A stretch of 36,038 bases of DNA from Gallibacter sp963634825 (GTDB lineage Bacteria; Bacillota; Clostridia; Peptostreptococcales; Anaerovoracaceae): assembly GCA_963634825.1 (NCBI GenBank), contig CAVHCP010000013.1, positions 1 to 36,038 on the forward strand, given 5' to 3'. Positions 15,471-23,357 of the stretch are shown piece after piece. The notes beneath the pieces are model-generated. The model searched no databases, was not told the origin of the DNA, and saw nothing but the letters and a program-made list of their open reading frames with translations. Positions within the stretch are counted from its first letter, which is position 1; each line of letters opens with the position of its first letter. Made by a program: the position numbers and the translations under genes.

Positions 15471-16265
15471 TTAAAGTATTTCATATTCTTGGAATGCCTT
15501 CTTTACCTCTTCCTCCGGTAAGTAACCTGCTGTAAGGTCATATGTGAGCGGTGTTATCGTCGCATAATTTTTATCTGCCATAAGCACATCCGCCGGCAAA
15601 TCAACATCATTTATGACATCAAATGAGATCGGTTTGCCACCATAATAAATTTGTATCCGCCCATCGTCACAATATATAGGATTGAACCAGTTCTCATAAT
15701 CTCTGATCCCAAGCTTTGTCAGCTTTAGGCCCTTTATCCTGCTCTTTGGAATATCAGGAACATTTATGTTGAGGAGATACTCTTGCCTTCGCTCAAATAT
15801 ACCTTCCTTAAATGCCCTTGCCACCCTTTGCGCAAGCTCGCACGCATAAGTAAAGCTCTTTGGCTCATGACTTTGGACTGACATCGCAACAGAAAATACG
15901 CCATTTACAAGCCCCTCTCTGGCAGCTCCGACTGTGCCGCTATAAAGAGTATCTGTGCCAAGGTTGCCTCCATGATTTATGCCGGAAAAGACAGCGTCGA
16001 TTGCTATTCCTTGTCTATCTAACAGCTGCAGGCCCATTTTTACGCAGTCCGCAGGTGTGCCCGTAAACGCATACGCCTTAGTAGCCCCTTTAACCTCATC
16101 TTCGACAAACCAAAGCTTCTCATGCATTGTGATGCTGTGACTTGCTCCGCTTCTCTGCGAATCCGGTGCGATAACATAAACCTCTGCCTCTTTTGAAAGC
16201 GCCGCAACCAGCTTATTTATCCCCTTTGCTCTTATCCCGTCATCGTTTGATACCAGTATTTTCAT
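15471..16265 (-). CDS. surE: 5'/3'-nucleotidase SurE
   Basis: A 264-residue metal-dependent phosphatase of nucleoside 5'- and 3'-monophosphates. The family motifs are complete: SNDDG (6-10, metal Asp8 and Asp9), APDSQRSGASHSIT (34-47), GTPADCVKMG and FSGINHGGNLGTDTLYSGTVGAAREG. An AGAGG site precedes the ATG. The C-terminal segment YATITPLTYDLT is typical. It belongs to the long minus-strand gene run, 47 bases after the sirtuin gene. Confidence 0.95.
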   Translation of the reverse strand: MKILVSNDDGIRAKGINKLVAALSKEAEVYVIAPDSQRSGASHSITMHEKLWFVEDEVKGATKAYAFTGTPADCVKMGLQLLDRQGIAIDAVFSGINHGGNLGTDTLYSGTVGAAREGLVNGVFSVAMSVQSHEPKSFTYACELAQRVARAFKEGIFERRQEYLLNINVPDIPKSRIKGLKLTKLGIRDYENWFNPIYCDDGRIQIYYGGKPISFDVINDVDLPADVLMADKNYATITPLTYDLTAGYLPEEEVKKAFQEYEIL

Positions 16266-16290
16266 ATTTACCTCTTATCTTCGATCTAAA

Positions 16291-16338
16291 CTGTACGCTT
16301 GCTACACACTTGCTATATACATTTGCTATACGCTTGCT
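16291..16338. repeat. Two imperfect 24-base tandem units across the sirtuin stop codon
   Basis: The stretch reads as two 24-base units (16291-16314 and 16315-16338) identical at about 18 of 24 positions. Each unit is made of 13 and 11 bases ending in TTGCT. The repeat covers the last codons and stop of the sirtuin gene and the spacer before surE, suggesting a local duplication that changed the C-terminus. Confidence 0.6.
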
Positions 16339-17080
16339 TTAACACCTTACCTATTGCCTCATGAATGACAAGGTCAGCCTTTTTATCAAATTGCGTTGCA
16401 TCCTTATTTATCAAAACCAAGTGCTTACCTCTAAAGTAGTTCAAAAATCCCGCTGCCGGATAAACGACAAGAGATGTGCCACCAACAATCAAGGTATCCG
16501 CTCCTGCTATGGCATTTACAGCTCCGATGATTTGACTTTCGTCTAAGGCTTCCTCATATAAAACCACATCCGGCTTAACTATGCCTCCGCACACATCGCA
16601 TCTTGGCACCTCATCCTCGCAATTTGCATCGTCGAGTACATAGTCTAATCCAAAATGCTTGCCACAATCCATACATGTATTTCTCTGTACCGAACCGTGA
16701 AGCTCAAATACTGTTTTGCTACCCGCCTTTTGGTGAAGCCCGTCCACATTTTGTGTAATAACCGCTTTTAGCTTACCTTCTTTTTCTAACTTTGCAAGAG
16801 CAATGTGCGCATCATTTGGTTTTGCATCTTTAAATACTAGGTTATGCTTATAGTAATCAAAAAACTTGCTTGTCTCCTGCATAAAAAATGTATGCGAAAG
16901 CATATGCTCCGGCGAAACTCCATACACCTTTTGCGCATTGTATAAGCCTGTTTCCGACCTAAAATCCGGTATGTTGCTTTCCGTAGAAACTCCTGCTCCG
17001 CCAAAAAATACTATATTTTCGCTATTTTTTATTATCTCTGCTAATTTGTCTATCTTTTCTTTTGTTGTAATTTCTGCCAT
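16313..17080 (-). CDS. NAD-dependent protein deacylase (sirtuin, CobB/Sir2 type)
   Basis: A 255-residue sirtuin that removes acyl groups from lysines using NAD+. Motifs: GGAGVSTESNIPDFRS (27-42), TQNVDGLH, the catalytic His in ELHGS, a zinc site of two CxxC pairs (CMDC and CDVC) and GGTSLVVYPA. The absence of the Tyr/Arg pair usual in Sirt5-type desuccinylases is not something I can confirm by eye. It is cotranscribed with an ECF subunit and surE by spacing. Protein acylation by acyl-CoA from the fermentative pathways is a plausible target. Confidence 0.93.
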   Translation of the reverse strand: MAEITTKEKIDKLAEIIKNSENIVFFGGAGVSTESNIPDFRSETGLYNAQKVYGVSPEHMLSHTFFMQETSKFFDYYKHNLVFKDAKPNDAHIALAKLEKEGKLKAVITQNVDGLHQKAGSKTVFELHGSVQRNTCMDCGKHFGLDYVLDDANCEDEVPRCDVCGGIVKPDVVLYEEALDESQIIGAVNAIAGADTLIVGGTSLVVYPAAGFLNYFRGKHLVLINKDATQFDKKADLVIHEAIGKVLKQAYSKCI

Positions 17081-17101
17081 AGTTACACCATCTTTCGCTT
17101 C

Positions 17102-17650
17102 TTACTTTTTGCTTATGTCATACGCAAACTGACTTCGCATCGGAGTTTTATACAGTGCGTATGCCATAACTGTAGCAAGCACAACGCCTGTTACAAATTG
17201 CACGATATTCATCGGTACAGATGCAAGTGGCGCCACGAAGTTACCTACCATAAAGCCTTCCGCAATATAGTATCCGAGCACCATGAAAAAGCCCGCAAGC
17301 ACCATACTTACTATTTCCATAATCTTAAATTTTATGCCCTCATAGCCACGCTTCACCGCAAAATCTATAAAAAGTCCCATCACTACAGCCATAAGTCCCT
17401 TTACCACAAATGTCACAGGTATGTACTGCACATAGCCCGCAAACATATCAGCCATTGCCGATCCGACACCTGCCGCAACTGCTCCCCATTTCCAGCCGAG
17501 CAAAAGCACAGAGAAAAATATCATACAATCTCCAAGATGTACATATCCCTGCGTTGCCGGCACGGGCACTCGTATTACCATAGTCATAACGATGACCATA
17601 CACATCATCATCGCTGTTAAAACCATCTTTGAAACCATTTTATTTCTCAT
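17102..17650 (-). CDS. ECF transporter S component (PF07155-type membrane protein)
   Basis: A 182-residue protein with about five to six membrane helices. The phrase GYVHLGDCMIFFSVLLLGWKWG followed by ADMFAGYVQYIP is typical of the vitamin-binding S subunits that recruit shared EcfA/EcfT energising modules. The subgroup is often linked to thiamine-precursor or related vitamin uptake, but no riboswitch or biosynthetic neighbour indicates the ligand. The start at 17650 has GGAGAAGG just upstream. The ATPase subunits must be encoded elsewhere. Confidence 0.85.
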   Translation of the reverse strand: MRNKMVSKMVLTAMMMCMVIVMTMVIRVPVPATQGYVHLGDCMIFFSVLLLGWKWGAVAAGVGSAMADMFAGYVQYIPVTFVVKGLMAVVMGLFIDFAVKRGYEGIKFKIMEIVSMVLAGFFMVLGYYIAEGFMVGNFVAPLASVPMNIVQFVTGVVLATVMAYALYKTPMRSQFAYDISKK

Positions 17651-17667
17651 TTTCTTACCTTCTCCCT

Positions 17668-19470
17668 CTACTTTATATCAAGTATCAATCGGACTGCGCC
17701 TTCCGCTGCCACAGGTACAACTATTGGCAATCCCACAAGTATACTTGCTAAATATATTGCAATCTTAAGCCCTGCAAAAATACCTGTCCTCGCCTTGCAG
17801 CTTGCAGTCGTCACCCTTGCTTTCTCTTTTATATCTATTACCGCAAGCGAATCGTCTTTCATAACGGCGAATGCGAAGCTCTGCGGCAATCTATAGCTGT
17901 CATATATCGTTGTTTTAATTGATATAATATCCGGTTTTTCTTCTATTTTTGAACTTTCATGTGAATTTTTTACTAAAAATATATTGTCATTTTTCTTTTT
18001 ATCCGATGAAATGTCTTCATATATATTTTCGTCATTTTCTATGCCGTCTAAAAGCGCATATTTTTTAATTCCTGCCGCCGACCACAGCTTATAAAGCTCT
18101 TCCTCTTTTTCCTTTGGTATATATTTTAGAGCTATATATCCTAAATATTTTTGGTCATATGCTACATGGACAAATGTATATTCGTCCGACTGTTCAGTGC
18201 CCCTTATATTTAGCATCTTCATCAGTTTTTCGTTTCCGACGCATATAAAATGCCCTGCGAGATAACCGCTAAAGCCTTTTCCTTTTATATTTTCAAAGGA
18301 TGTAACAAGATTTTTCTTGATTGGCTGAGGATCCCTGATACCCTCATACTGCACCACCTCTAAAAATCCCTTTACTATCTCCTCACTCGTCGGATCATCC
18401 GCAAAGGCACTTATATGTGCGGCATATGTGAGGATTTCTTCTTTAGTGCAATCTATGTTTTTTATATGTGTAAGCGTATATCTGCCACGATCAAATTGAG
18501 ATCTGTTCTCTGCAATAACTCTATCCGCCCTACTTGCCTTATATATTTTATCTGCCGTATCTGCTATTATGCCCCTTTTATACAACTTCCAAACAGTTTT
18601 TGCCATTTTGCTTTGTATCATATTTGAAAGAGCACTAAACGAAGCTCCCGCAAGGACTATCGAGGCTATACAAACCCATTTGGAAAGCTCGTCACCTGCT
18701 ATATATGGTACTGCAAATGCTATAAAAATTGCAACAATTGCAAGTAGCACGCTTGCCACCTTCGAGTATTTAACAATACGCCTTTGCAAAGTGCTTTCGC
18801 TTTTTACCGCATCTGTCATCTTTGCGCAAAGCAAGTATATCGAAGTATCCTCAAAGTCCCTTACAGCCTCAAGCTGCAATGTCTCTCCGAGATTTATACC
18901 ACCACCGAGCACAAACTCACCTTTGCCCGCCTTTGCAATTGTCTTTTCACCGCAAATTGCCGTTATATCAAGGTGCGAGGCGCCAACAAAAACTCTGCTG
19001 TCTGTCGGCACTACTTCCTTATTTCTTACTATCAGGATGTCGCCTTTTTTTATCTCATTTGAGGGAACCTCTTTTTCTTTACCTCCCGCAAAAACTGTTG
19101 CGGTAGCCGGAAGCAAGTCTTTAATATCTGTCGTCACCTTGTCTGCTGTTTTTTCCACATGTTCAAATATCATTGCGAAAATTTCAAATATTATGATTGT
19201 AAGCGTTGCATATGACAAGTTACCAAAAACAGCCGTACCTACCGTCGCCAAAAATATCAAAAGCGGTGCACTTAAAATTTCTCCCTTGAGGATATTTACC
19301 ACTATTTCATATATGATACTTATCGACATGAGCAGTATCGCTATGACAAGTGCTATAAAAGCAGTCCTTTTTGCGATCGGCGCAAAGGTCGCAAATATTA
19401 CAAGAGCAAGCGCACATATTATTTGTACTCCTCGCAAGATTATTATGATTTTACTATTTCCTTTTTTCAA
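17668..19470 (-). CDS. Degenerate P-type ATPase homologue (predicted catalytically dead)
   Basis: A 600-residue intact frame with the layout of a P1B-type pump: paired membrane helices, actuator domain (AICGEKTIAKAGKGE), membrane hairpin, phosphorylation/nucleotide region, and two C-terminal helices. The catalytic motifs are replaced. TGES reads CGEK, CPCAL reads AGASF (about 273), DKTGT reads ENRSQ with Glu near 321, the HP motif reads DP, LTGD reads LLDG, and GDGIND has become a KDDSLAV-like stretch. Only the GKGFSG glycine motif of the N-domain is kept. Compare 939-2867, which has all of them. The start is taken as TTG 19470, with AAGGGG before it, 13 bases after the metallophosphoesterase stop. 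Inference: a non-pumping sensor or scaffold, not a pseudogene, since no frameshift or stop interrupts it. Confidence 0.8.
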   Translation of the reverse strand: MKKGNSKIIIILRGVQIICALALVIFATFAPIAKRTAFIALVIAILLMSISIIYEIVVNILKGEILSAPLLIFLATVGTAVFGNLSYATLTIIIFEIFAMIFEHVEKTADKVTTDIKDLLPATATVFAGGKEKEVPSNEIKKGDILIVRNKEVVPTDSRVFVGASHLDITAICGEKTIAKAGKGEFVLGGGINLGETLQLEAVRDFEDTSIYLLCAKMTDAVKSESTLQRRIVKYSKVASVLLAIVAIFIAFAVPYIAGDELSKWVCIASIVLAGASFSALSNMIQSKMAKTVWKLYKRGIIADTADKIYKASRADRVIAENRSQFDRGRYTLTHIKNIDCTKEEILTYAAHISAFADDPTSEEIVKGFLEVVQYEGIRDPQPIKKNLVTSFENIKGKGFSGYLAGHFICVGNEKLMKMLNIRGTEQSDEYTFVHVAYDQKYLGYIALKYIPKEKEEELYKLWSAAGIKKYALLDGIENDENIYEDISSDKKKNDNIFLVKNSHESSKIEEKPDIISIKTTIYDSYRLPQSFAFAVMKDDSLAVIDIKEKARVTTASCKARTGIFAGLKIAIYLASILVGLPIVVPVAAEGAVRLILDIK

Positions 19471-19483
19471 AACAAACCCCTTA

Positions 19484-20707
19484 TTAATTTTCGTCAAAAT
19501 CAATATCTACAAGCATAACCTCACTGTCTGTGCCTATGCGCATAGGCGGTCCCCAAACTCCTACACCCTCTGTAACAAGGCTATACATATTACCTACCTT
19601 AAGAAGTCCTCTTGGATTTTCGCTGGTCATATCGGTAAGGATCGTGCCCGGAAAAATCTGTCCGCCGTGAGTATGCCCCGAAATCGTCACGTCCACACCG
19701 GCTGCCGCCACTTCCTCAAGTTCTATCGGCTCATGCTCAACAAGTATGATCGGCTTTGTCTTATCGATATCGGCTGTAAGCTCGCTTGCTGTTGCCGTAG
19801 TCTCCCCGAGCTTTTCTGACATACGAGGGTCCTTTCGTGCAACTAAATAAAATTGCTCGTTTATAAGGACGCTTTCGTCCTCAAGCATTTTGACATTTGC
19901 TTTTTGCATAAATGCTTCAAATCGCTCATCTCTTTTGTATTCTTCTTTGCCCATCGTAAAGCCCGCAAGCAACGACTCCGCAATATCGTGATTGCCCCAG
20001 CAACCATATACTCCATATTTGCTCTTTATCTCGGCAATGCGATTTGCTATTTTGTCCGGATCCTTTACTGCATCATAATCGTTGTCAAAAATATCTCCTG
20101 CGATTATTACGATATCCGGATTTGTCTCATTTATCCTTTCGACCATTTTATCGATATGCTCATATTCGATACTATATCCGATATGTATGTCCGAAACAAC
20201 CGCAATTCTCAAAGAATCCTCTGCTATATTTGCCTCATCATCCTCTGTGCTGCTTTTAGCAGACAGTGCCTTTTGGACCTCTATCCCATATTCGTTTATT
20301 TTTATATCTTTTGCATGATATATAGCATATGACGAAATCGCGGCAACGATAAGCACAACGCACAAAAATCCGCACTTATACCTTTTGTTGTTTGGATGAT
20401 CTTCCTTCCAAACAGTTTTATTCAGCACAAGCCTCAATATGTCTGCGATAACTGTTATTGCAAGCCCAATCAGCAAAAATCCCAGCCAATAGTTACTTAT
20501 CTGCTTAAATGCCCTATGAAAAGGCTCTGCCTTAATAAAAAATCCGAGGAGCGGTGAAAGCATAAAAAATAAATAAATGATGACGCTTACGCTTACCACT
20601 ATCGGATGCCTTAGCTTTTCGTGTACTGCTGTAAAGAATTTTAGAATTCTTATAAACAGATATATATTTAGCACCACATAGACGGGCGTCAACAATATCG
20701 CTCCCAC
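19484..20707 (-). CDS. Membrane-anchored metallophosphoesterase (YkuE/YaeI-like)
   Basis: A 407-residue protein starting at GTG (20707) behind AAGGAGA. About four membrane helices fill residues 1-135. A calcineurin-like phosphoesterase domain follows (about 167-395) with all five metal motifs: SDIHIG, AGDIFD, GCWGNHD, VEHEP and SGHTHGGQ. Relatives act on lipid-like substrates such as UDP-diacylglucosamine or act on cell-surface phosphoesters, but the substrate here is unknown. It is the first gene of the minus-strand run and is immediately followed by the degenerate P-type ATPase, suggesting a functional pair. Confidence 0.9.
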   Translation of the reverse strand: MGAILLTPVYVVLNIYLFIRILKFFTAVHEKLRHPIVVSVSVIIYLFFMLSPLLGFFIKAEPFHRAFKQISNYWLGFLLIGLAITVIADILRLVLNKTVWKEDHPNNKRYKCGFLCVVLIVAAISSYAIYHAKDIKINEYGIEVQKALSAKSSTEDDEANIAEDSLRIAVVSDIHIGYSIEYEHIDKMVERINETNPDIVIIAGDIFDNDYDAVKDPDKIANRIAEIKSKYGVYGCWGNHDIAESLLAGFTMGKEEYKRDERFEAFMQKANVKMLEDESVLINEQFYLVARKDPRMSEKLGETTATASELTADIDKTKPIILVEHEPIELEEVAAAGVDVTISGHTHGGQIFPGTILTDMTSENPRGLLKVGNMYSLVTEGVGVWGPPMRIGTDSEVMLVDIDFDEN

Positions 20708-20848
20708 GCAAGTTCTCCTTTTTGTTTTATTGTCATAAATTAAAGCCTCTTTTTCCCTTATTTATATTATATCATAAACAAAAATCTTTTTTCCATCTCG
20801 GTGACAAAATATTTATCCGCTTTTTGGTGTTACTACACAATAATTTCG

Positions 20849-20877
20849 TTGAATTTTTGTTGTTTTGTTGGTATAAT
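20849..20877 (+). promoter_or_regulatory. Promoter of the ior-buk-vor operon
   Basis: TTGAAT (20849-20854) and TATAAT (20872-20877) are separated by 17 bases, giving a leader of about 105 bases before iorA. Confidence 0.7.
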
Positions 20878-20907
20878 TAATCTAACGATTAAATTACACT
20901 CTTGTCA

Positions 20908-20962
20908 TTATCCTTTTAAAGTTTTTTAAAGGCGTATAATATATTTTAAACAAAAAGGATAA
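20908..20962 (+). promoter_or_regulatory. Ten-base inverted repeat in the iorA leader
   Basis: TTATCCTTTT (20908-20917) and AAAAGGATAA (20953-20962) are perfect complements separated by 35 bases. The loop contains a second TATAAT (20935-20940) without a clear -35. It could be a two-site operator or a leader RNA stem ending just before the iorA ribosome binding site. Confidence 0.5.
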
Positions 20963-20989
20963 ATATCTTTTAAGGAGGTAAATGGAATT

Positions 20990-22771
20990 ATGAAAAAACT
21001 GATGACAGGAAACGAAGCAATTGCCAGAGGTGCTTATGAAGCAGGCGTGCGTTTCGCATCTGCTTATCCGGGCACTCCAAGTACAGAAATCTTGGAAAAC
21101 ATCGCTACCTATGACGAAATAGATGCTTCTTGGGCTCCAAACGAAAAGGTTGCCTTAGAAAGCGTTATAGGCGCGGGCTTCGCAGGAGCAAGATCACTTG
21201 CAACAATGAAACACGTGGGCGTGAACGTAGCGGCAGACCCACTGTTCACTTGGGGATATACAGGCGTAAATGCAGGCGGTGTTATCCTAACTGCAGACGA
21301 GCCTGGTATGTTTTCTTCACAAAACGAGCAGGACAACAGAAATTATGCAAAGTCTGCAAAGATCGGTATGTTTGAGCCTGCAGACAGCCAGGAATGTATC
21401 GACATGCTAAAAGAAGCTTATGAAGTAAGCGAAAAGTACGATACTCCTGTTATGGTAAGAATGACAACTCGTGTATGTCACTCAAAATCTGTTGTAGATC
21501 TAAAGGATAGAAACGAAGTTCCTCTTAAAGAGTGGACAAAATCCCCTCAGAAATATGTAACTTTACCTGCGCACGCAAGAGTGCTTAGAGTAAAAGTGCA
21601 GGAAAGACTTGATAATCTTGCAAAATACTCAGAAACAACTCCATTTAACAAAGTTGAAATGGGAGATACTAAGATCGGCTTTATCGCATCAGGTATGTGC
21701 TACTACTATGCAAAAGAAGCTTACGGTGACAAAGCATCTTATCTAAAGCTTGGATTTACAAATCCAATGCCTGACAATATGATCAAAGACTTTTGTGCTA
21801 AGGTTGACAAGGTTTACATCCTCGAAGAAAATGATCCTTTCATCGAAGAGCATGTAAAATCACTTGGCGTTGACTGCATAGGCAAGGATATCTTCCCAAG
21901 ATGGGGCGAAATGACTTCTGATGTTATAAAAGAAGCTATCACAGGCGAAAAAGCAAAGCTTATCGACTTTGATAAGAGCAAACTTATCGCTCGTGCTCCA
22001 AGCTTCTGTGCCGGCTGTCCTCACAGAGGATTTTTCTACAGACTCGGCAAGAGAAAAGATATCATGATCAGTGGAGATATCGGATGCTACACACTTGCGG
22101 CTACAGGTCCTTACTTCGCTATGGATTCTTGTATCTGTATGGGAGGCAGCATCAGCGTAGGTCACGGTGCACAAAAAGCCTTCAATATGGGCGATACAGG
22201 CAGAAGAGTTGTAACTGTTTTGGGTGACTCTACTTTCTTCCATACAGGTATCAACTCACTTGTAAATACTATTTATAACAACAGCAATACTATAAATGTT
22301 ATCTTGGACAACAGGATCACAGGTATGACAGGTCACCAGCAAAATCCAGGTTCCGGATTTAACGCAAAAGGCGAACCTGCAAATATGATAGATATCGAAA
22401 CTCTTGTAAAGGCTATCGGTATCAAGCATGTATTCGTTATAAATCCTAACGATCTTGATGCTGTAGATGAGGCTCTTGATAAGGCACTTGCTATCAAGGA
22501 TGAGCCTTCTGTAATCATTACAAGATGGCCTTGCGTACTCAAGAAGTTCTCACAGGCTGACCTTGATGAATTCGAAAATCTATTTGCAACTAAAAACTAT
22601 GTAGATCACGATAAATGTATCGGATGTAAGGCTTGTCTAAACGCAGGATGTCCTGCTATGACATTTGATAAAGTAAATAAAAAGGTAAACATCGACCGTG
22701 CTACCTGCGTAGGTTGCGATGTCTGTGCACAGGTTTGCCCGGTAAATGCAATTGCAAAGGAGGGTAAATAA
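20990..22771 (+). CDS. iorA: Indolepyruvate ferredoxin oxidoreductase, alpha subunit
   Basis: A 593-residue thiamine-diphosphate enzyme subunit. With IorB it oxidises aryl pyruvates (from Trp, Phe and Tyr by transamination) to aryl-acetyl-CoA, CO2 and reduced ferredoxin. The N-terminal pyrimidine-binding domain starts TGNEAIARGAYEAGV...YPGTPSTEI. The central TPP domain has FCAGCPHRGFFY, SGDIGCYTL and GDSTFFHTG. The C-terminus holds two [4Fe-4S] motifs, CIGCKACLNAGCPA and CVGCDVCAQVCPV. The first of these has one extra residue before the last Cys, as is common in IorA. A GGAGG site precedes the ATG. It is the first gene of an eight-gene operon. Confidence 0.95.
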   Translation: MKKLMTGNEAIARGAYEAGVRFASAYPGTPSTEILENIATYDEIDASWAPNEKVALESVIGAGFAGARSLATMKHVGVNVAADPLFTWGYTGVNAGGVILTADEPGMFSSQNEQDNRNYAKSAKIGMFEPADSQECIDMLKEAYEVSEKYDTPVMVRMTTRVCHSKSVVDLKDRNEVPLKEWTKSPQKYVTLPAHARVLRVKVQERLDNLAKYSETTPFNKVEMGDTKIGFIASGMCYYYAKEAYGDKASYLKLGFTNPMPDNMIKDFCAKVDKVYILEENDPFIEEHVKSLGVDCIGKDIFPRWGEMTSDVIKEAITGEKAKLIDFDKSKLIARAPSFCAGCPHRGFFYRLGKRKDIMISGDIGCYTLAATGPYFAMDSCICMGGSISVGHGAQKAFNMGDTGRRVVTVLGDSTFFHTGINSLVNTIYNNSNTINVILDNRITGMTGHQQNPGSGFNAKGEPANMIDIETLVKAIGIKHVFVINPNDLDAVDEALDKALAIKDEPSVIITRWPCVLKKFSQADLDEFENLFATKNYVDHDKCIGCKACLNAGCPAMTFDKVNKKVNIDRATCVGCDVCAQVCPVNAIAKEGK

Positions 22772-22772
22772 C

Positions 22773-23342
22773 ATGACTAAGAGTATATTATTGGTTGGTG
22801 TCGGTGGACAGGGAACAATCCTTGCCAGCAAAATATTGACCCTCGGACTCATGGAGGCCGGATATGATGTAAAGATGAGTGAGATTCACGGTATGTCACA
22901 GCGTGGCGGTAGTGTAACTTCTCAGATTCGTTACGGAGACAAAGTATTTTCTCCTGTTATCGAAAAAGGCTCTGCAGATATTATCGTTTCTTTCGAAAAG
23001 ATGGAAGCGCTCAGAGCTCTTGATTACCTAAAGGAAGGCGGCAAGCTTGTTATAAACGACGAGCAGATCGATTCGATGTCTGTAATCACAGGCAAAGAAG
23101 AATATCCTGATGATGTTCTTGAAGAAATCGAAAAGCACGCACAGGCTACAGTTCTAAATGCGACAACACTTGCAGAGGAACTTGGCAATGTCAAAGCTGC
23201 AAATATTATTCTTCTTGGTACTATTATCAAGGCTATGGGACTTGAGGATATCAATTGGGAGAGCATCCTAAAAGACAACATCAAGCCTAAATTCCTTGAT
23301 TTAAATCTAAAAGCTATAAAAGTAGGCATGGATGCTATATAA
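22773..23342 (+). CDS. iorB: Indolepyruvate ferredoxin oxidoreductase, beta subunit
   Basis: A 189-residue gamma-type oxidoreductase domain starting at 22773, one base after the iorA stop, with AGGAGGG in the end of iorA. The GVGGQGTILASKIL loop (8-21) and EIHGMSQRGGSVTSQIRYG are the family signature of the CoA/partner-binding subunit. It forms the IorA-IorB complex in the cytoplasm. The related but distinct protein at 27265-27816 is the equivalent subunit of the second oxidoreductase. Confidence 0.95.
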   Translation: MTKSILLVGVGGQGTILASKILTLGLMEAGYDVKMSEIHGMSQRGGSVTSQIRYGDKVFSPVIEKGSADIIVSFEKMEALRALDYLKEGGKLVINDEQIDSMSVITGKEEYPDDVLEEIEKHAQATVLNATTLAEELGNVKAANIILLGTIIKAMGLEDINWESILKDNIKPKFLDLNLKAIKVGMDAI

Positions 23343-23357
23343 AAACGGAGGAATTAT

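Noticed and set aside
16291..16338. CRISPR-like repeat
   Set aside because: Units are short, imperfect and contiguous with no spacers.
17668..19470. Calling the degenerate ATPase a pseudogene
   Set aside because: The frame is uninterrupted over 600 codons, has a reasonable TTG start and ribosome binding site, and keeps its membrane helices. Loss is confined to catalytic motifs.
18569..19819. Open frame of 416 codons on the plus strand
   Set aside because: It is antisense to the degenerate P-type ATPase and phosphoesterase genes, has no ribosome binding site and gives a Ser/Ile/Thr-rich translation with no domain pattern. It is a shadow of the codon usage on the other strand.
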